Program-made: the position numbers and the translations under genes
Notes under the pieces: model-generated
The model's input: the letters and a program-made list of their open reading frames with translations, nothing else
Told to the model about the DNA's origin: nothing
The model's database searches: none
Shown: positions 61,783-62,942 of the stretch, one piece after another
Position numbering within the stretch: the stretch's first letter is position 1
Layout of the letters: every line of letters starts with the position of its first letter
Source: Actinomycetota bacterium
GTDB taxonomy: Bacteria > Actinomycetota > Geothermincolia > Geothermincolales > RBG-13-55-18
DNA length: 62,942 bases
Direction: 5' to 3'
Assembly (NCBI GenBank): GCA_013178005.1
Contig: JABLXL010000050.1
Location: 1-62,942, forward strand

Positions 61783-62787
61783 ATGATGGCCTTTGGTAAG
61801 TTCAAGAACGCCTACCTTCCGGCAAAACCCGAAGCCTGGTCCAACTCGACCATCATCGTGGACGAGGAGAAGTGCACGGGGTGCGGCAACTGCGTGCAGG
61901 CCTGCCCCTGCGCGTGTCTGGAGGTGGTGGACAAGAGGGCGCGCATGATAGAAGGCATGGTGTGCATGTCCTGTTCGGCGTGCGTCGCCCACTGCGAGCG
62001 GGATGCCATCACCATGCGGGGCTTCTACAAGGTGGAGGACGGCATCTTCAAGACCATGCTCCTGCATCCCGACGACGGGTATCCTAAGATACCCGAGGTC
62101 GAGGGGATCGAGGGGCTCACGCCCGTGGAGGAGGTCATCTACAAGCGCAGGAGCAACCGCGTCTTCTCCAGCAAGCCGGTGCCGGACGAGCTGGTGCGCA
62201 GGGTGGTCGAGGCGGGGCGCTTCGCTCCCTCGCACGGCAACTGCCAGCCGTGGAGCTTCATCGTCATCAACGACCGCGAGGAGATGGACAGGATCGCGGA
62301 GATGATGGACCCGCTCTACCGTTACCTGACCCGCTTTTTCTTTTCGGGGAAAAAGAACCCCCTCGTCAGGGCGCTGCTTTCCGTGACCTCCTTGCTCCGT
62401 CCCCCGCTCATGGACCAGAGGGCCATGACCGGCGGGCAGGCGATACTTAAACCCAAGGACGTTTTCCTGGGCGCCCCCTGCCTCATCTACCTGCTGGGGG
62501 ACAAGAGGGGCATCAATAACATGTACGTGGACATCGGTATCTGCGGCCAGAACATGATCCTGGCCGCCCACTCCCTGGGCCTGGTGACCTGCTGGTTGAG
62601 TTTCGCGGGGGTGGGAGCGAAGATGCTGCCGTGGCTGAAGAGGTACCTGGGGATAAAATGGCCTTACGTCCCCGTCACCGCCATCGTCTTAGGCTATCCC
62701 AGGGTGAACGCCGATTCCATGGTGAAGCGGGAGCTGCCGCGCATCACCTGGCGCAAGAACGGCAAGACCTACACCGAATACCCGTAA
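61783..62787 (+). CDS. Ferredoxin-nitroreductase fusion
   Basis: 334 residues from ATG 61783 (ATG 61786 also possible), AGGGGGAGAG upstream. The N-terminal 4Fe-4S pair is CTGCGNCVQACPCACLEV and CMSCSACVAHCERDAI. The flavin nitroreductase domain (about 115-334) has YKRRSNRVFSSKPVPDELV, AGRFAPSHGNCQPWSFIVI and LGLVTCWLSFAGVGAKM. The 2[4Fe-4S] domain feeds electrons to FMN. Such fusions reduce nitro, quinone or enone groups in anaerobes. It follows the Cys-rich protein by 220 bp. Confidence 0.92.
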   Translation: MMAFGKFKNAYLPAKPEAWSNSTIIVDEEKCTGCGNCVQACPCACLEVVDKRARMIEGMVCMSCSACVAHCERDAITMRGFYKVEDGIFKTMLLHPDDGYPKIPEVEGIEGLTPVEEVIYKRRSNRVFSSKPVPDELVRRVVEAGRFAPSHGNCQPWSFIVINDREEMDRIAEMMDPLYRYLTRFFFSGKKNPLVRALLSVTSLLRPPLMDQRAMTGGQAILKPKDVFLGAPCLIYLLGDKRGINNMYVDIGICGQNMILAAHSLGLVTCWLSFAGVGAKMLPWLKRYLGIKWPYVPVTAIVLGYPRVNADSMVKRELPRITWRKNGKTYTEYP

Positions 62788-62815
62788 CGTATTTGCAATA
62801 ACGCCCGGACGTTTG

Positions 62816-62898
62816 CATCGCGAAAGCGATTGCGCCGACCGGAGGGAGGCGCAACGGTGCCAGCGCGTTGTGTCGCGAAGCGATGCAAGGCCTGGCAC
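62816..62898. repeat. Dispersed palindromic repeat, copy 2
   Basis: CATCGCGAAAGCGAT (62816-62830), GGTGCCAG (62856-62863) and CCTGGCAC (62891-62898) repeat the layout of the element at 60414. GTCGCGAAGCGATGC also occurs inside. The window ends 44 bp later with no further gene. Confidence 0.8.
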
Positions 62899-62942
62899 GC
62901 ATACGGTCGCGCGAGGCAGCCAGCCGGGATGAAGCGACATCG

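Overview
The window is a GC-rich, densely coded bacterial segment, most consistent with an uncultivated deep-branching member of the Actinomycetota. The main support is a DUF501 gene overlapping a Ppx/GppA gene, with eno and an ftsB/DivIC-like gene elsewhere in the window. These four are normally neighbours in Actinobacteria. Leaderless-type promoters (a -10 box 6-9 nt before ATG), LPXTG proteins and a SpoIID protein with a 105-residue surface repeat also fit. No species can be named from the sequence alone.

Layout. 0-3.5 kb: tail of an unknown protein, then a NarL-type kinase/regulator pair whose regulator carries an in-frame amber codon. 3.9-7.7 kb: SpoIID-type wall protein truncated inside a repeat, followed by a damaged IS256-family element. 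8-14.6 kb: eno, a membrane-anchored beta-propeller, pyk, an FAD oxidase and ftsB. 14.9-19 kb: AT-richer LolA-like gene with an unannotated 53-aa ORF, an ECF sigma factor with a DUF5667 partner, and a Cys-rich repeat protein. 19.2-27.2 kb: an IclR-controlled catabolic cluster (cyclase, cupin, SDR, 3-hydroxyacyl-CoA dehydrogenase, SCP2, ferredoxin, AprA/FrdA-like flavoprotein, HXXEE membrane protein, PhlG-like C-C hydrolase). 27.3-30.3 kb: HadA/HadB-like and MaoC dehydratases and an acyl-CoA dehydrogenase. 30.4-33.1 kb: DUF501, ppx, a CheY-like receiver, triplicated palindromic repeats and tRNA-Leu(UAA). 34.8-37.6 kb: two paralogous acyl-CoA dehydrogenases behind a near-consensus promoter with an operator. 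37.7-46.1 kb: two divergent LPXTG proteins built of SdrD_B-like modules, each with a leader matching the class II cyclic-di-GMP riboswitch. 46.3-51.4 kb: molybdopterin protein, small unknown, histidine kinase, lipoprotein. 51.6-62.8 kb: enoyl-CoA hydratase, a CrtI-like/FNR/2Fe-2S fusion, two acyl-CoA dehydrogenases, thiolase, a TIGR04076-like protein and a ferredoxin-nitroreductase.

Together the genes suggest a lipid- or aromatic-acid-degrading organism with many acyl-CoA dehydrogenases, hydratases and a thiolase, whose surface adhesins are switched on by c-di-GMP. The most unusual observations are: the paired c-di-GMP-II leaders with terminators overlapping P1; the IclR cluster, which pairs a PhlG-like hydrolase with a cyclase and reductases; and a recurrent tandem duplication of gene 3' ends, in several cases leaving the copied tail in an open frame that starts on the parent stop codon.
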